In this document: piece after piece, positions 7,403 through 16,240 of the stretch
Layout of the letters: the number at the start of each line of letters is the position of its first letter
How positions within the stretch are numbered: position 1 is the first letter of the stretch
Assembly: GCF_003206615.1 (NCBI RefSeq)
Contig: NZ_PZJW01000007.1
Coordinates: forward strand, 1-64,000
Length of the DNA stretch: 64,000 nt
Reading direction: 5' to 3'
DNA from: Salinicola acroporae
GTDB taxonomy: Bacteria; Pseudomonadota; Gammaproteobacteria; Pseudomonadales; Halomonadaceae
Position numbers and translations under genes: made by a program
The notes under the pieces: generated by a model
The model's database searches: none
Seen by the model: only the letters and a program-made list of their open reading frames with translations
What the model was told of the DNA's origin: nothing

Positions 7403-8674
7403 ATGATCGGATTGGTCGACTGCAACAACTTCTACGCCTCGTGCGAACGGGTCTTCCGCCCGGACTGGGGAGGCCGGCCTATCGCGGTGCTGTCGAACAA
7501 CGACGGTTGCGTGATCGCCAGATCGAACGAAGCGAAGGAATTGGTCGAGATGGGCGCGCCGACATTTAAGATACCGCCGGCGGCGCGGCGCGAGCTGATC
7601 CTGGTCTCGTCGAACTACACGCTCTATGGCGACATGAGCCGGCGCGTGACGGCGACGCTTCGCGAGTTCACACCCTACGTCGAGATCTACAGCATCGACG
7701 AGTCGTTCTTGGGATTCGAGGGTTTCCCGGTCGAGCAGCTCGAGGACCATTGCCAGCGGCTACGCTACGTCGTCCGTCGCAACACCGGTATTCCGGTGAG
7801 CGTGGGCCTATCGACTAGCCGAACGCTGGCCAAGGCTGCCAACCGTCTGGCGAAGAAGATCCCGGCCTATGAGGGCGTTTGTCTGCTCCAGCCGGACAGC
7901 GATATCACGCGGCAGATACTCGAAGACATGCCCGTCACTGACCTGTGGGGCGTCTCCGGCCGGCTCGGCCAGCGGCTGGCGCAGATGGGCATCGTCACTG
8001 CCTGGCAGCTGAGAGAGGCAGATCCAAAGCGGATCCGGTCCAGATTCTCGGTAGTGCAGGAGCGACTCGTCTACGAGCTACGCGGCATCGACTGCATCGA
8101 CACCGATGACTACGGCGAGCCGAAGAAGAACATCATGACCAGCCGATCGTTTGGGCGGCTGACGAGTGACCGCCATGAAGTCGAGCAGGCGATCCGTGCG
8201 CATGCGGCCCGCGGCGCCGAGAAGCTGAGGAAACAGGGATCGGTCGCCCGGGCAATCCAGGTGCACCTGAAAACCAACAAGCACAGGGAAGACCTGGCGC
8301 AATACCACCCCGCCCTGGTCGTCCAACTCCCCCACCCCAGCAACGACACGCGCGTGATCGTTGGCTCCGCCCAAGCCGCGCTCACACGGATCTACCGCGG
8401 CGGCTATCGCTACATGAAGGCCGGCGTGATGATGCTCGATCTATGCCAGAGCGATTCTCTGCAGCACGACATATTCGATTCACCAGAGAGCGATGCCGAG
8501 CGAGAGCGATCGGCCAAGGCCAGCGCGGTGATGGACGAGCTGAACCGACGCATGGGGCTTGGCACGGTAAGGCTGGGCGGAACGAAGGGAAAGGCAGATT
8601 GGAAGTTGAAAGCAGAGCTTCTGACGCAGCGCTACACAACGCGGTGGGATGAACTGCCGGTGGCCAAACTGTAG
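7403..8674 (+). CDS. umuC: UmuC, Y-family translesion DNA polymerase
   Basis: This is a 423-residue Pol V catalytic subunit. The metal-binding residues are visible as Asp6 in LVDCNNFY and Asp99-Glu100 in YSIDESFLGF. The thumb helix-hairpin-helix region (LWGVSGRLGQRL) and the little-finger domain follow, with normal full length. It has a GAGG ribosome site just before the ATG. Together with UmuD it should bypass lesions during the SOS response of the lysogen, raising survival and mutation. A strong stem-loop follows the stop. I see no broken motif, so the phage-borne Pol V is probably functional. Confidence 0.96.
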   Translation: MIGLVDCNNFYASCERVFRPDWGGRPIAVLSNNDGCVIARSNEAKELVEMGAPTFKIPPAARRELILVSSNYTLYGDMSRRVTATLREFTPYVEIYSIDESFLGFEGFPVEQLEDHCQRLRYVVRRNTGIPVSVGLSTSRTLAKAANRLAKKIPAYEGVCLLQPDSDITRQILEDMPVTDLWGVSGRLGQRLAQMGIVTAWQLREADPKRIRSRFSVVQERLVYELRGIDCIDTDDYGEPKKNIMTSRSFGRLTSDRHEVEQAIRAHAARGAEKLRKQGSVARAIQVHLKTNKHREDLAQYHPALVVQLPHPSNDTRVIVGSAQAALTRIYRGGYRYMKAGVMMLDLCQSDSLQHDIFDSPESDAERERSAKASAVMDELNRRMGLGTVRLGGTKGKADWKLKAELLTQRYTTRWDELPVAKL

Positions 8675-8686
8675 GAGAAAATAAAA

Positions 8687-8716
8687 GAGGGCCAATGCGC
8701 ATGCGCGAGGGCCCTC
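8687..8716 (+). terminator. Stem-loop after umuC
   Basis: GAGGGCC (8687-8693) pairs with GGCCCTC (8710-8716), enclosing a perfect GCGCATGCGC palindrome. There is no clear U-tract, so termination efficiency is uncertain, but the position directly after the operon fits. Confidence 0.55.
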
Positions 8717-9272
8717 AGTCAGCACTGCCGATAGGTGCTGCTATCACGGCCCTCGCATCCGTACGTCCTTGGCACAGGGAAATCCGTTTCCGGGTTCCTA
8801 GCGAGCGTCCATTCCGTGGACGAGCACAGGCTACGCGCAAAGAATGATTAGCGATACTGATACAGATCAAGTTTCGAGAGAGATTTGTAACCGAGGGTAC
8901 AAGAAAGCCGGCTGTTGCCAGCCGGACCAATCCACGCCCAGTGAGTCAAGGCATCCATGCCCAGCGTCCCGATTCACCGGATCGAGGACTCGGCGCCGGT
9001 CCATGGCGCCGAACTCAATGTGGCCCACGAACTCGAATCCCGCCATAGAAAAACCCGGCCCCACGAGGGGCCGGGTCATCATTCCACCCAACAATATCGC
9101 CAGGCGCGGAGAGAGTCGCTCCTGACAAAGAGACTATCGGCGACTGTCTGGCTTGATTGAGTAAGACATTACCTCCAAGGGTTGTAGGAGATTGGCTGCA
9201 TCTCATCGCTAACAGTCAGGTTAAAATCAAGAACAGACTCGTGATAAATTACTACACCATTACAGCCGTTGA
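8717..9272. other. Intergenic stretch with two minus-oriented hairpins
   Basis: I see no convincing gene in these ~550 bp. CCGGCTG/CAGCCGG (8908-8914/8919-8925) forms one hairpin. CCCGGCCCC-ACGA-GGGGCCGGG (9054-9075) forms a strong one, preceded on the plus strand by an A-run (9047-9053), so it is an intrinsic terminator for minus-strand transcription. No minus-strand gene now sits upstream of it before 9804, which suggests a lost gene or read-through from the SRAP gene. Base composition falls sharply toward AT after about 9200. Confidence 0.5.
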
Positions 9273-9797
9273 TTGGAAAAACATCATAACCACACCTATG
9301 GAAGAGCCGTGAACATACCCAGCATACCAACAGACAATCTATATAAATTTTTTGCCATAACAGGCATTTTTATCTTTTTCGGTACGTTAGGAGCAAGCGC
9401 TTACCTCAACTTCACAATTACAAAAGAGTTAGATATTCAAGACATGAATCAGGCAATATTAGGAAAAAGAATTGACTACAACACATCTGATGTGGAAAGG
9501 CTCAACAAAATGCGTGATGCAGCCGAAAAGTCCAACCAAGTCTCTAAAGCAAAAATAGACAATCTGGTAAAAAGAGTTAAAAAAGTCAACCAAGAAAACG
9601 CGATAGCAAATATTAAAAATAAATACCACACAAAAAGAATCAAAGCGCTAATCCGATACGAGGACAAGGTAAAGCTTGTCAAGTGGGCACTATTGGCAAT
9701 CGGCTTGTTTTTTATATTGGCGGGATTCCTGCTTTGGTATTTTATGTTGCAAAATCCCATTGATAAAAAATTAAAAGCAGAGGCTTCTAAAGAGTGA
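9273..9797 (+). CDS. Two-TM protein with central coiled coil, unknown function
   Basis: The 174-residue product has a membrane segment near 26-46, a long charged helical stretch (about 50-130, with heptad-like lysine/asparagine-rich sequence) and a second membrane segment near 138-158. The topology is TM-coil-TM, with the coil on one side of the membrane. The coding start is uncertain: TTG at 9273 is the longest, and GTG at 9309 has GGAAGAG but only two bases of spacing. The gene is far more AT-rich than its surroundings, a sign of separate acquisition. No family is recognised. Such architecture occurs in phage-exclusion and membrane-sensing proteins, but no function can be claimed. Confidence 0.6.
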   Translation: MEKHHNHTYGRAVNIPSIPTDNLYKFFAITGIFIFFGTLGASAYLNFTITKELDIQDMNQAILGKRIDYNTSDVERLNKMRDAAEKSNQVSKAKIDNLVKRVKKVNQENAIANIKNKYHTKRIKALIRYEDKVKLVKWALLAIGLFFILAGFLLWYFMLQNPIDKKLKAEASKE

Positions 9798-9803
9798 CCG
9801 TAA

Positions 9804-10466
9804 TTACAGTGGGTCGATCAGCGCCGGGCCCCCATTATCGCCGGGGCGATTGACAGCGGTGCTCACCGTCCAGTGTTGTATCAGTTCGGCGCCGATGTGA
9901 CGGATGACACCACGGATCGCCTCGCGCTCCGTGAAATGCGGATCGAGCCACGGTTCGAGCGAGTCATCGTCGAGCGCCAGCGGCATCCGGTCGTGAACCT
10001 CGCGAGCAGTACCCCGCGCCGGCTCGGTGATGATCGCCACCCCGGGCGGCTTGTCATCACCCCGCTCGGTCCAGACCCCGGCAAGATACAGCGTCTGGTT
10101 ATCCACCCGCGTCAGGTAGTGCGGCTGCTTGCGCCCGTCCACGTTGAGCCACTCATACCAGCCATCAACCGGGATCAGGCAGCGGTGACGCTTGAAGGCA
10201 GGTGCGAAGTAATGGCTGGTGGCAATGGTTTCGGCTTTGGCATTGATCGGCTGTGGGGCTTTGGCATCCGCCCAGTAGGGCTGGTACCCCCACCAAAGCT
10301 GTTCAATCGTTACTGGCGCCTCAGCCGCAACACGGCGCGCAACGCTGATCAGCGTGCCTGGCGGCACGTTGTAGCGAGGCTCGGCGTCAACGAACAGGTC
10401 GTGCTGATGGACGGCCTTGGCGAGCGTTGAGAGGTCGAGTGAATGGAAAGCGAATCGGCCGCACAT
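9804..10466 (-). CDS. SRAP-domain protein (YedK/HMCES family)
   Basis: The 220-residue protein is a single SRAP domain. After removal of Met1, Cys2 is the residue that forms the thiazolidine crosslink with abasic sites in single-stranded DNA. The other active-site residues are visible: Asn33 in PRYNVPPG, Glu105 in GWYEW and His158 in REVHDRMP. Family members shield abasic sites at replication forks. Its location near LexA-controlled umuDC suggests a combined DNA-damage-tolerance cassette on the prophage; whether it is SOS-induced is not evident, as I see no LexA box before it. SRAP genes are known phage cargo. Confidence 0.92.
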   Translation of the reverse strand: MCGRFAFHSLDLSTLAKAVHQHDLFVDAEPRYNVPPGTLISVARRVAAEAPVTIEQLWWGYQPYWADAKAPQPINAKAETIATSHYFAPAFKRHRCLIPVDGWYEWLNVDGRKQPHYLTRVDNQTLYLAGVWTERGDDKPPGVAIITEPARGTAREVHDRMPLALDDDSLEPWLDPHFTEREAIRGVIRHIGAELIQHWTVSTAVNRPGDNGGPALIDPL

Positions 10467-10529
10467 ACCCGCAGCATAGCCGATGAATAGCTAGCCGTAA
10501 CAAACGCGCAATGGGAAGCTTGAAGGAAA

Positions 10530-10550
10530 CCCCGGCCGTAGTGGCCGGGG
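10530..10550 (-). terminator. Intrinsic-type hairpin after the lipoprotein gene
   Basis: CCCCGGCC-GTAGT-GGCCGGGG forms a perfect 8-bp stem. On the minus strand it is followed by GTTTCC, a short U-rich tail. It lies 28 bp past the stop of the 10579-10725 gene. Confidence 0.6.
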
Positions 10551-10578
10551 AGTCAGTTACAGCGGGAGATATGCATCC

Positions 10579-10725
10579 TCAAGGGTGCCCGCTGCCGCCT
10601 CCAGGGCCGCCACCATGGCTATGGCCGCCACCATGATCAGAACCACCGTGGTGTGGTCCCCACCAAGCGCACCCACTCAAGGATAGCGCGAGTGCAGCCA
10701 TGAGAACGAACGTCAATTTCCGCAT
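10579..10725 (-). CDS. 48-residue Gly/His-rich lipoprotein
   Basis: This small gene has a strong AGGAGA ribosome site six bases before its ATG. The product has a signal peptide with a lipobox LSGC (Cys19), so it should be lipidated and exported. The mature ~30 residues are almost entirely Gly, His, Ser and Pro with two Trp, a pattern suggesting metal binding or an unstructured periplasmic tail. A terminator follows. The unit stands alone between the SRAP gene and the tail-fibre genes and is probably expressed in the lysogen. Similar short Gly/His-rich lipoproteins exist in gammaproteobacteria, but I know no function. Confidence 0.7.
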   Translation of the reverse strand: MRKLTFVLMAALALSLSGCAWWGPHHGGSDHGGGHSHGGGPGGGSGHP

Positions 10726-10827
10726 TATCTATCTCCTAAAGTCGATGACCACGCGGCGAGGACACTAATCAGAGATAGAGACGGAATCGGGTACGAAGCG
10801 AGGAAAAACACGGCAAGCGTCAGCTAA

Positions 10828-11418
10828 CTATCCCACCGCCAGACTCTCCCACGTCACCGCCTGGGCCTCCTCCACCGTCTCGGCCGCCTGAATCATCCAC
10901 TCCCCTCTCTGGCGCAGGCCGGTGTATTCCTGCCATTGTATGAACGCCTCGGCATTGCGCAGCACGGCGGCTACGAGATCCGCCAGGGACTCTGTACCGT
11001 CAGTGCCGTTCCTGCCCTTGAGGATCGCAGAGAGCGCCGGCGTCGCGGGCATATCGCCTTCGCTGCCAGAGTCCAGCCACGCCTGATACGCTGTCGCCTC
11101 GTTCTGCTGCTGGGTCCAACTCAGGCGCTCGATCGTCGGGTACTCGCGCAGTAACGGCGTGGCAGCGGCTTCGTAGTCAGCGTTGAGTTCCACTAAGGCC
11201 TGATTGCGGGCGCGGTTCAAATTACGATTCGGCGCAATCAGTTTGTCGAGAGTCTCCTGGTCTTCCTCTATCCATTTGCCGTTAAGCCACCGGGGCTTAA
11301 CGCAAGGCTGAGGCGGCCTAACATCAATAACATTTGATGGTAGCGACTCATCAGCACCATCAAAAATTACATCACCGACAAAATACCCATCACTATCTAT
11401 TTCAAATAATAGTTTCAT
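10828..11418 (-). CDS. Tail fibre assembly-type protein
   Basis: The 196-residue product resembles phage tail-fibre assembly proteins: an N-terminal region beginning MKLLFEIDSDGYFVG, the PRWLNGKWIEE segment, then a helical C-terminal half with alternating Q/E/A. It is the last gene of the late operon and lies four bases after the fibre gene at 11422, the usual place of a fibre chaperone. It would assist trimerisation or attachment of the distal fibre. The family call rests on pattern and position. Confidence 0.65.
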   Translation of the reverse strand: MKLLFEIDSDGYFVGDVIFDGADESLPSNVIDVRPPQPCVKPRWLNGKWIEEDQETLDKLIAPNRNLNRARNQALVELNADYEAAATPLLREYPTIERLSWTQQQNEATAYQAWLDSGSEGDMPATPALSAILKGRNGTDGTESLADLVAAVLRNAEAFIQWQEYTGLRQRGEWMIQAAETVEEAQAVTWESLAVG

Positions 11419-11421
11419 TGG

Positions 11422-12270
11422 TTACCTTTCTGCTCGAAATGTAATACCAGACAAGCTCACCCAATCGACGTTTGTTGGATCATCTCCCCAGGCCCCGCTG
11501 CCACCGTTCACCCCGCCACCACTCGTAATATCAAGTCGACCAACGTTGACGTTAGACGCACCTTCGTCGCAGAACACCAAATGAATTTGATTATCTCCAG
11601 GGCGGAAACCACTGGGCAGGTTGAAAATATTAGTTTTGTACCACCCCTCGAAGGTTCTCAACAAACCTTTAAGATGCACATACCCCAAGGCGTCACGACG
11701 ATATTGCACAGTGTCATATGACCCACTGCTATAATTAGTCCAGCCACTATTCAACGTTGGTGATATCCAGCCGGAATCCTGGGTAGAGTTATAATATGTA
11801 TACCAATCACCCCACCCGGTTGATCCGTATGCCCGCGTTCTCAATTGAGCTGCTGAGAACGTCACTTCCACTAGAATCATAGAACCAACACCCGAGTTAT
11901 ATGATGACCAGAGGACAGTGCCTTGATATGAAAAATTGCTTGTGACGCGATATAAACCGGAGGGCACACTAGTTGGATCAGAATCTAGATTTTCTAGCGG
12001 CCATGTCGGAGGGGTAGTACTAGTCCCAATACCGTATTTTTGCATTTCAGATAAAGAAGCACCTGCAAAATTTATTTTCGAACGTAGCGTTGATGCATTA
12101 CCGACTTCTGCTGCTGAGAGCGTATCAAATAGTGACAGCTCTCCTAGCGTGCGATCGTCGACGACCTGGGCAGCCGCTAGGATCTTGGCGATCATTTGAC
12201 TGGCTGTCTGGTATGCCTCGTCGATCGTCGCTTGCAGCTGCTGCTGGTCGACCGTGCCGTCGTTTGCCAT
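11422..12270 (-). CDS. Tail fibre/receptor-binding protein
   Basis: This 282-residue protein has a helical N-terminal region (about 1-45) and then a Ser/Thr/Gly/Trp/Tyr-rich beta region containing WPLENLDSD and repeated W-x-x-YYNS/GWTNYSSG motifs, as in distal fibre domains. It is encoded just before a fibre-assembly gene. Base composition is lower in GC than the tail genes upstream, which points to a swapped host-recognition module. The receptor is unknown. Confidence 0.7.
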   Translation of the reverse strand: MANDGTVDQQQLQATIDEAYQTASQMIAKILAAAQVVDDRTLGELSLFDTLSAAEVGNASTLRSKINFAGASLSEMQKYGIGTSTTPPTWPLENLDSDPTSVPSGLYRVTSNFSYQGTVLWSSYNSGVGSMILVEVTFSAAQLRTRAYGSTGWGDWYTYYNSTQDSGWISPTLNSGWTNYSSGSYDTVQYRRDALGYVHLKGLLRTFEGWYKTNIFNLPSGFRPGDNQIHLVFCDEGASNVNVGRLDITSGGGVNGGSGAWGDDPTNVDWVSLSGITFRAER

Positions 12271-12283
12271 AGTTCCTCCGGGA

Positions 12284-13012
12284 TCAAAAGTTTGTCAAAT
12301 CAACGACTAGGTATAGGAAAGAGAAGTCTTCCTTAGAGGCTGGCTGCTCTGATGTGCTATTAGCAACCTGCTGTACAGACGATCCACCACGCTCCACGCG
12401 AACGTCGTCACTATTAGCCGACGAGACGGGAAATATGTTGATGGTGAGTAGGTATGTCGGAATGCTGCCAGGGTTGAGAATCTGATATGTCGCTCCCGCC
12501 TGCCTGGTCGCGGGAAGCATTCCCACAATTCGCCCGGGATAGCTCCGTGAGATAGACCCGCCGTTGATGATGTCGCCTCTATCGCCTGATATTACGTCGA
12601 TGATTCTCAGATATTTGTTACGTGAGTCAAAAATGGTCGAGTTGTTTGAAGGGTTTAAAACTTGGATTCCATAGTTGGTGTTGAACTTTTCACCATAGCG
12701 GGGCTTGTCGAATATCCATACGGTAATGTTTTTTGGATTAGGGCTATCATCACTTCGATTCGCGATGACATAAAACGTAAAGCCATTGCCATCTTTCTCT
12801 ATCAGACGAACAAAAGCGGGGTCACCCGTGAGGACTATTGCCGGGGTATCGCACTGCCTTGAAAATTGCTTTGTGTACCCAGTGGCAGAACCCGGGCTTT
12901 CATCAACGGATACATTGAACTTGTATCTTAAGCACAGATTTTCGTATGAGCCGTTAACCAAAATCTCGCTTTGATCATTAACTATACTTATTCCGTAATC
13001 AGCCATTGACAT
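12284..13012 (-). CDS. Tail-tip protein of unknown function
   Basis: The 242-residue product is beta-rich and polar (many Ser, Asn, Gly, Val), without signal peptide or membrane segment. It lies between the small 12999 gene and the fibre gene in a locally AT-richer block. A distal structural role is likely from position. The sequence opens MSMADYGISIVN, so Met1 or Met3 could be the start. No family is recognised. Confidence 0.55.
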   Translation of the reverse strand: MSMADYGISIVNDQSEILVNGSYENLCLRYKFNVSVDESPGSATGYTKQFSRQCDTPAIVLTGDPAFVRLIEKDGNGFTFYVIANRSDDSPNPKNITVWIFDKPRYGEKFNTNYGIQVLNPSNNSTIFDSRNKYLRIIDVISGDRGDIINGGSISRSYPGRIVGMLPATRQAGATYQILNPGSIPTYLLTINIFPVSSANSDDVRVERGGSSVQQVANSTSEQPASKEDFSFLYLVVDLTNF

Positions 13013-13286
13013 AAAACCCGTAATAGAAAGAGGTGTTTATCCTTGTATATTCTCTTGGATCAAACACCCAGCTTATCGTCATGCCGTTGATCGAAAACGC
13101 TGGAACGAACATTCCAGTGGAATTTCCTTGAAGGGAAAAGAGGAATGCCTTCCCATTGCCGGGAACTGTTAACGATCCGTTCGATGTGCCTGTGCTGGCA
13201 ATCCCGAGTATTCGGCTGAACGAGGTTGAAAGGTCGTAGAGCACATCACCGCTAGGGGAGAGGAACTGAAATCCGTAAGTCGCCAT
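12999..13286 (-). CDS. Small tail-tip protein downstream of gpJ
   Basis: The 95-residue product opens with MATYGFQFLSPSGDVLYDLS, a start like that of the next protein (ADYGISIVNDQSEIL), so the two may be tandem relatives. It is beta-rich and overlaps the next gene by 14 bp and gpJ by one base, showing tight coupling. Its role is probably in the tail tip or receptor-binding complex. No known family is recognised. Confidence 0.55.
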   Translation of the reverse strand: MATYGFQFLSPSGDVLYDLSTSFSRILGIASTGTSNGSLTVPGNGKAFLFSLQGNSTGMFVPAFSINGMTISWVFDPREYTRINTSFYYGFYVNG

Positions 13287-16237
13287 CAGTCCAGTCTCCC
13301 CTCGCGAATTACAGCGCGTCCTTGCGAGTCCAAGACCTCACGCGTGCTGCCGTTCCATCTGATCCCGCCGCCGCTGGAGTCGAGAGAGTTGAACTCGAAC
13401 GTACCGTTTTTGCGCAAGGCGAATGTCGGGCGCCCATTCGCAGCATTGATGCTAGAGATGACCTCGCGCGCCGTGATGTTGTCGGCATCCAGGAACTTCG
13501 CCTTGATCTTCCCGTTCTGGATCAGGACTTCACCGGTATCGCTGACCAGTTTGCTAAATTTCACCGTGCCGATCAGCGCCTCGGGGATGACGACGCGGCC
13601 GCCCTCCACGACGAACGCCAGCACCATCTCACCCGATACTTCGTTGTAGATGTAAAAGCGATTGGCAACGGCGCCGATCTCCGCAACCTGGCCATCCGAC
13701 CGCATTCCCAGCACGGCCTTCTTGCCGCCGACTTCGACGACACGCAGCGCAGTCGAGGTAAACGAATTCGTCTGCGGGTCCCACATCGCGTAGAACTCGT
13801 CCTGCACGTTCGCCTGGGCCGTCTTGACCTGGTTGATCAGCGTGGCCTGGCTGCCCTGTGTGGTCTCCACCGCGGAGAGCCGGGTATTGGCCTGCGCCTG
13901 CCCGGCCTCGAGCTCGTTTGTCAGCTCAGCGAGCGACCCTTGCGCGTTCTCGGCGACGGTCATTCGCTGCACCAGGCTCGACTGCCCGGTCTGCAGCGTC
14001 GTGACCTGCTGCGCCAGCCCGGCGCGAACGACCTGCTCAACGCGCAAGGTTGAGGCTGACGCCTCGCCACCGGCCTTGATCAACAGCAGCTTGAGGGCGG
14101 TTTCCTGATCGGCGTGCTGCAGCTCACCAATCGACTCCGTGTTCGCATCGAGCTTGTCACGGAACGGCGCCACAGCTTCCTCCGCCGCTTCCGTGATCTG
14201 CCCACCAACCTGTTCGATCACGCCCGGCGAAACACCGTTGACCATGGCCTCGTAAAGCGAGCCTTCGGCTTCGATGTCGGACTGAATGGCGCCGAAGATC
14301 TCGGTGAAATCCGACGTCGTCGCTACTTCCTGGAAGTACAGGTCGCTGTGCCCGTAAGCGTTGACGCTCTCGACCCAGTAGTAATAGGTCGTGCCGAAGG
14401 CGCGGCCCGTGTGGACGAGGCTGGCGCCGGTGCTTAGCAGCTGGGCCGAGCCGCGCACCTGGTTGATGTCGAGCAGTGTCGGCGAGTAGTAGAACCGGAA
14501 CGAGACCGGGGTGCCGTTCCACGCCAGTTGCGGGATCAGCGTCACTTCGTTGTTCGTGACCTGGACGATGACGCGGTCCGGCATCGGCGGCGCGTTGACA
14601 CTGAACGTGACCGTGGCCGCGCCGGACTGGCCGAAGCTGCCCCGGGTGCGCACCTCGGCGACGTACTGCCCGGCCGGCAGCCCACCGACGGTGCAGGTGG
14701 TCGCGCTGGGTGGCACCTCGATCGCTTGCACGGCCTGGCCGTTGGATCGCAGCACGACGCTATAGCTCTGCGCGCCGGTGACGGCGGACCAGTCGAGCCG
14801 GCCCTGCACCGTCTCCCCGATCGATTCGAGGGTGTAGATCAGCCCGGAGGGCGCGGCAATGCCACCGGTCGGCAGCGAGATGAAGCCCAACGGGTCATAG
14901 GGCTCGCCCACCGCGTCGTCGTAGATCTCAGGATCTTCCGCCGAGAGCGTCACTTTGCAGCCGCTGTCGCCGTGGAAGTCCCAGTCCGTAATCCGGAACT
15001 CGCCGTCGATGTTGATCGACGGCAGGTAGACGCGCACGACCCGGCCCGGCCGGCAGGCATAGCCACGGAAGTTGAGCGTCAGCGACAGCGAGCCGCCGGC
15101 GCGCTTCTTGCGAAGCGCGATGTTGGCCAGCCGCTGGGCCTGATACGGCGAGAACACGTACTGCAGGTCGAGCGAATCCTCGATCGGGCCGCCGTCGGCT
15201 TCGATCCACTCCGCCACGCTCACGGCCGGATAGTCGGTCTCGCTCCAGCGCTGGTCCGGGTCGATGAATTTGCCGGTCATGGTGTTGACCGCGTCTGCCT
15301 GGGCCACCTCGGTCTGGCCGCTGACGGCGCCGATCACTATGTCTTCGTCGATGGTCAGCTCGTAGGGCCCGTAGTAGGCCCCGGCCATCAGTCCGAACTT
15401 GCCGCCGATTCTCACCACCTGGCCACCGCCGGCGGCTTCCATATCGGCCAGGACGCGGTCCTTGCGCGTATCGGCCTTGAAGCCACCGCCGATGGTGTAG
15501 CGCCGCTCGGTCCCGCCGTCCGGTGTCGTCACGGTCTCGTCGCTGACGTTGGCCGCCGAGATGAACATGTCCCAGATGATCTCGTCATCGGGCACGCCAA
15601 GCCGGGTGCGCAGGTACCAGAGGATCACCAGCGCCCAGTTATCGCTATAGCCGGTGGTCTCGGTGCGAGGGTCGTAGATCTCCCGATTGCCACGCATCAC
15701 GAACAGCGGTGTGGGGATGCCCGACGCCCAGTAGTCGCGGTCGTACTTGAGCGACATGCGAACGTAGCTCAGGCCCTTACCGATCTGGCTGTCTCGCCAG
15801 TCCGGAGAGTTGTCGAGCAGGTACTGGTTGGCCGTGCTGGGGCTTCGGATCAGCGCGTACTGGACCAGGTCGTCGGCATCGGCCGCCGGCTCCTGGTTGA
15901 GATAGAGCTCGTCGAGGGATTCGATATCGCCCTCGCTCAGGACGTAGACCAGGTGCAACCACTCGCGCTTGGATTGGTCGCCCTCTTCCTCCTGTGCCCA
16001 AGCCAGCAGGCCACCGACCGCACAGCGGCCGAACTGGTAGTGGGCCGGCTCCTTGCTCGAGCGGATGACCTGCTTGAGTTCAGTCTGGGTCGACGCGCCG
16101 ATGTTGGCCTCCGGCGTCAGCGACGACGAGGCGAACATCGCCCCGCCGGCGAGCACGCCGAGATACGGATTGCCGGTGGCGAATCCGACGGCCACACCGA
16201 CCGCGACGCTGGCTACCGCCTTGACCGCCTTACCCAT
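13286..16237 (-). CDS. gpJ-like tail tip / host specificity protein
   Basis: This 983-residue protein is the central tail-tip component of lambda-like phages. The N-terminal ~430 residues hold the hub-like portion (LVYVLSEGDIESLDELYLN and later VYLPSINIDGEFRITDWDF). Two fibronectin-type III-like domains follow (about 450-640). A long helical stretch with repeated AQAN/TLQTGQSSL-type heptads leads to a C-terminal domain near 800-983. It sits after tape-measure and tip genes, in lambda order. It determines attachment and begins DNA ejection in the family. Confidence 0.9.
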   Translation of the reverse strand: MGKAVKAVASVAVGVAVGFATGNPYLGVLAGGAMFASSSLTPEANIGASTQTELKQVIRSSKEPAHYQFGRCAVGGLLAWAQEEEGDQSKREWLHLVYVLSEGDIESLDELYLNQEPAADADDLVQYALIRSPSTANQYLLDNSPDWRDSQIGKGLSYVRMSLKYDRDYWASGIPTPLFVMRGNREIYDPRTETTGYSDNWALVILWYLRTRLGVPDDEIIWDMFISAANVSDETVTTPDGGTERRYTIGGGFKADTRKDRVLADMEAAGGGQVVRIGGKFGLMAGAYYGPYELTIDEDIVIGAVSGQTEVAQADAVNTMTGKFIDPDQRWSETDYPAVSVAEWIEADGGPIEDSLDLQYVFSPYQAQRLANIALRKKRAGGSLSLTLNFRGYACRPGRVVRVYLPSINIDGEFRITDWDFHGDSGCKVTLSAEDPEIYDDAVGEPYDPLGFISLPTGGIAAPSGLIYTLESIGETVQGRLDWSAVTGAQSYSVVLRSNGQAVQAIEVPPSATTCTVGGLPAGQYVAEVRTRGSFGQSGAATVTFSVNAPPMPDRVIVQVTNNEVTLIPQLAWNGTPVSFRFYYSPTLLDINQVRGSAQLLSTGASLVHTGRAFGTTYYYWVESVNAYGHSDLYFQEVATTSDFTEIFGAIQSDIEAEGSLYEAMVNGVSPGVIEQVGGQITEAAEEAVAPFRDKLDANTESIGELQHADQETALKLLLIKAGGEASASTLRVEQVVRAGLAQQVTTLQTGQSSLVQRMTVAENAQGSLAELTNELEAGQAQANTRLSAVETTQGSQATLINQVKTAQANVQDEFYAMWDPQTNSFTSTALRVVEVGGKKAVLGMRSDGQVAEIGAVANRFYIYNEVSGEMVLAFVVEGGRVVIPEALIGTVKFSKLVSDTGEVLIQNGKIKAKFLDADNITAREVISSINAANGRPTFALRKNGTFEFNSLDSSGGGIRWNGSTREVLDSQGRAVIREGRLD

Positions 16238-16240
16238 CCG

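Noticed and set aside
8867-9094. Possible 75-codon minus-strand gene ahead of the minus-oriented terminators
   Set aside because: No ribosome site or recognisable sequence, and both hairpins lie inside it, so it is more likely chance.
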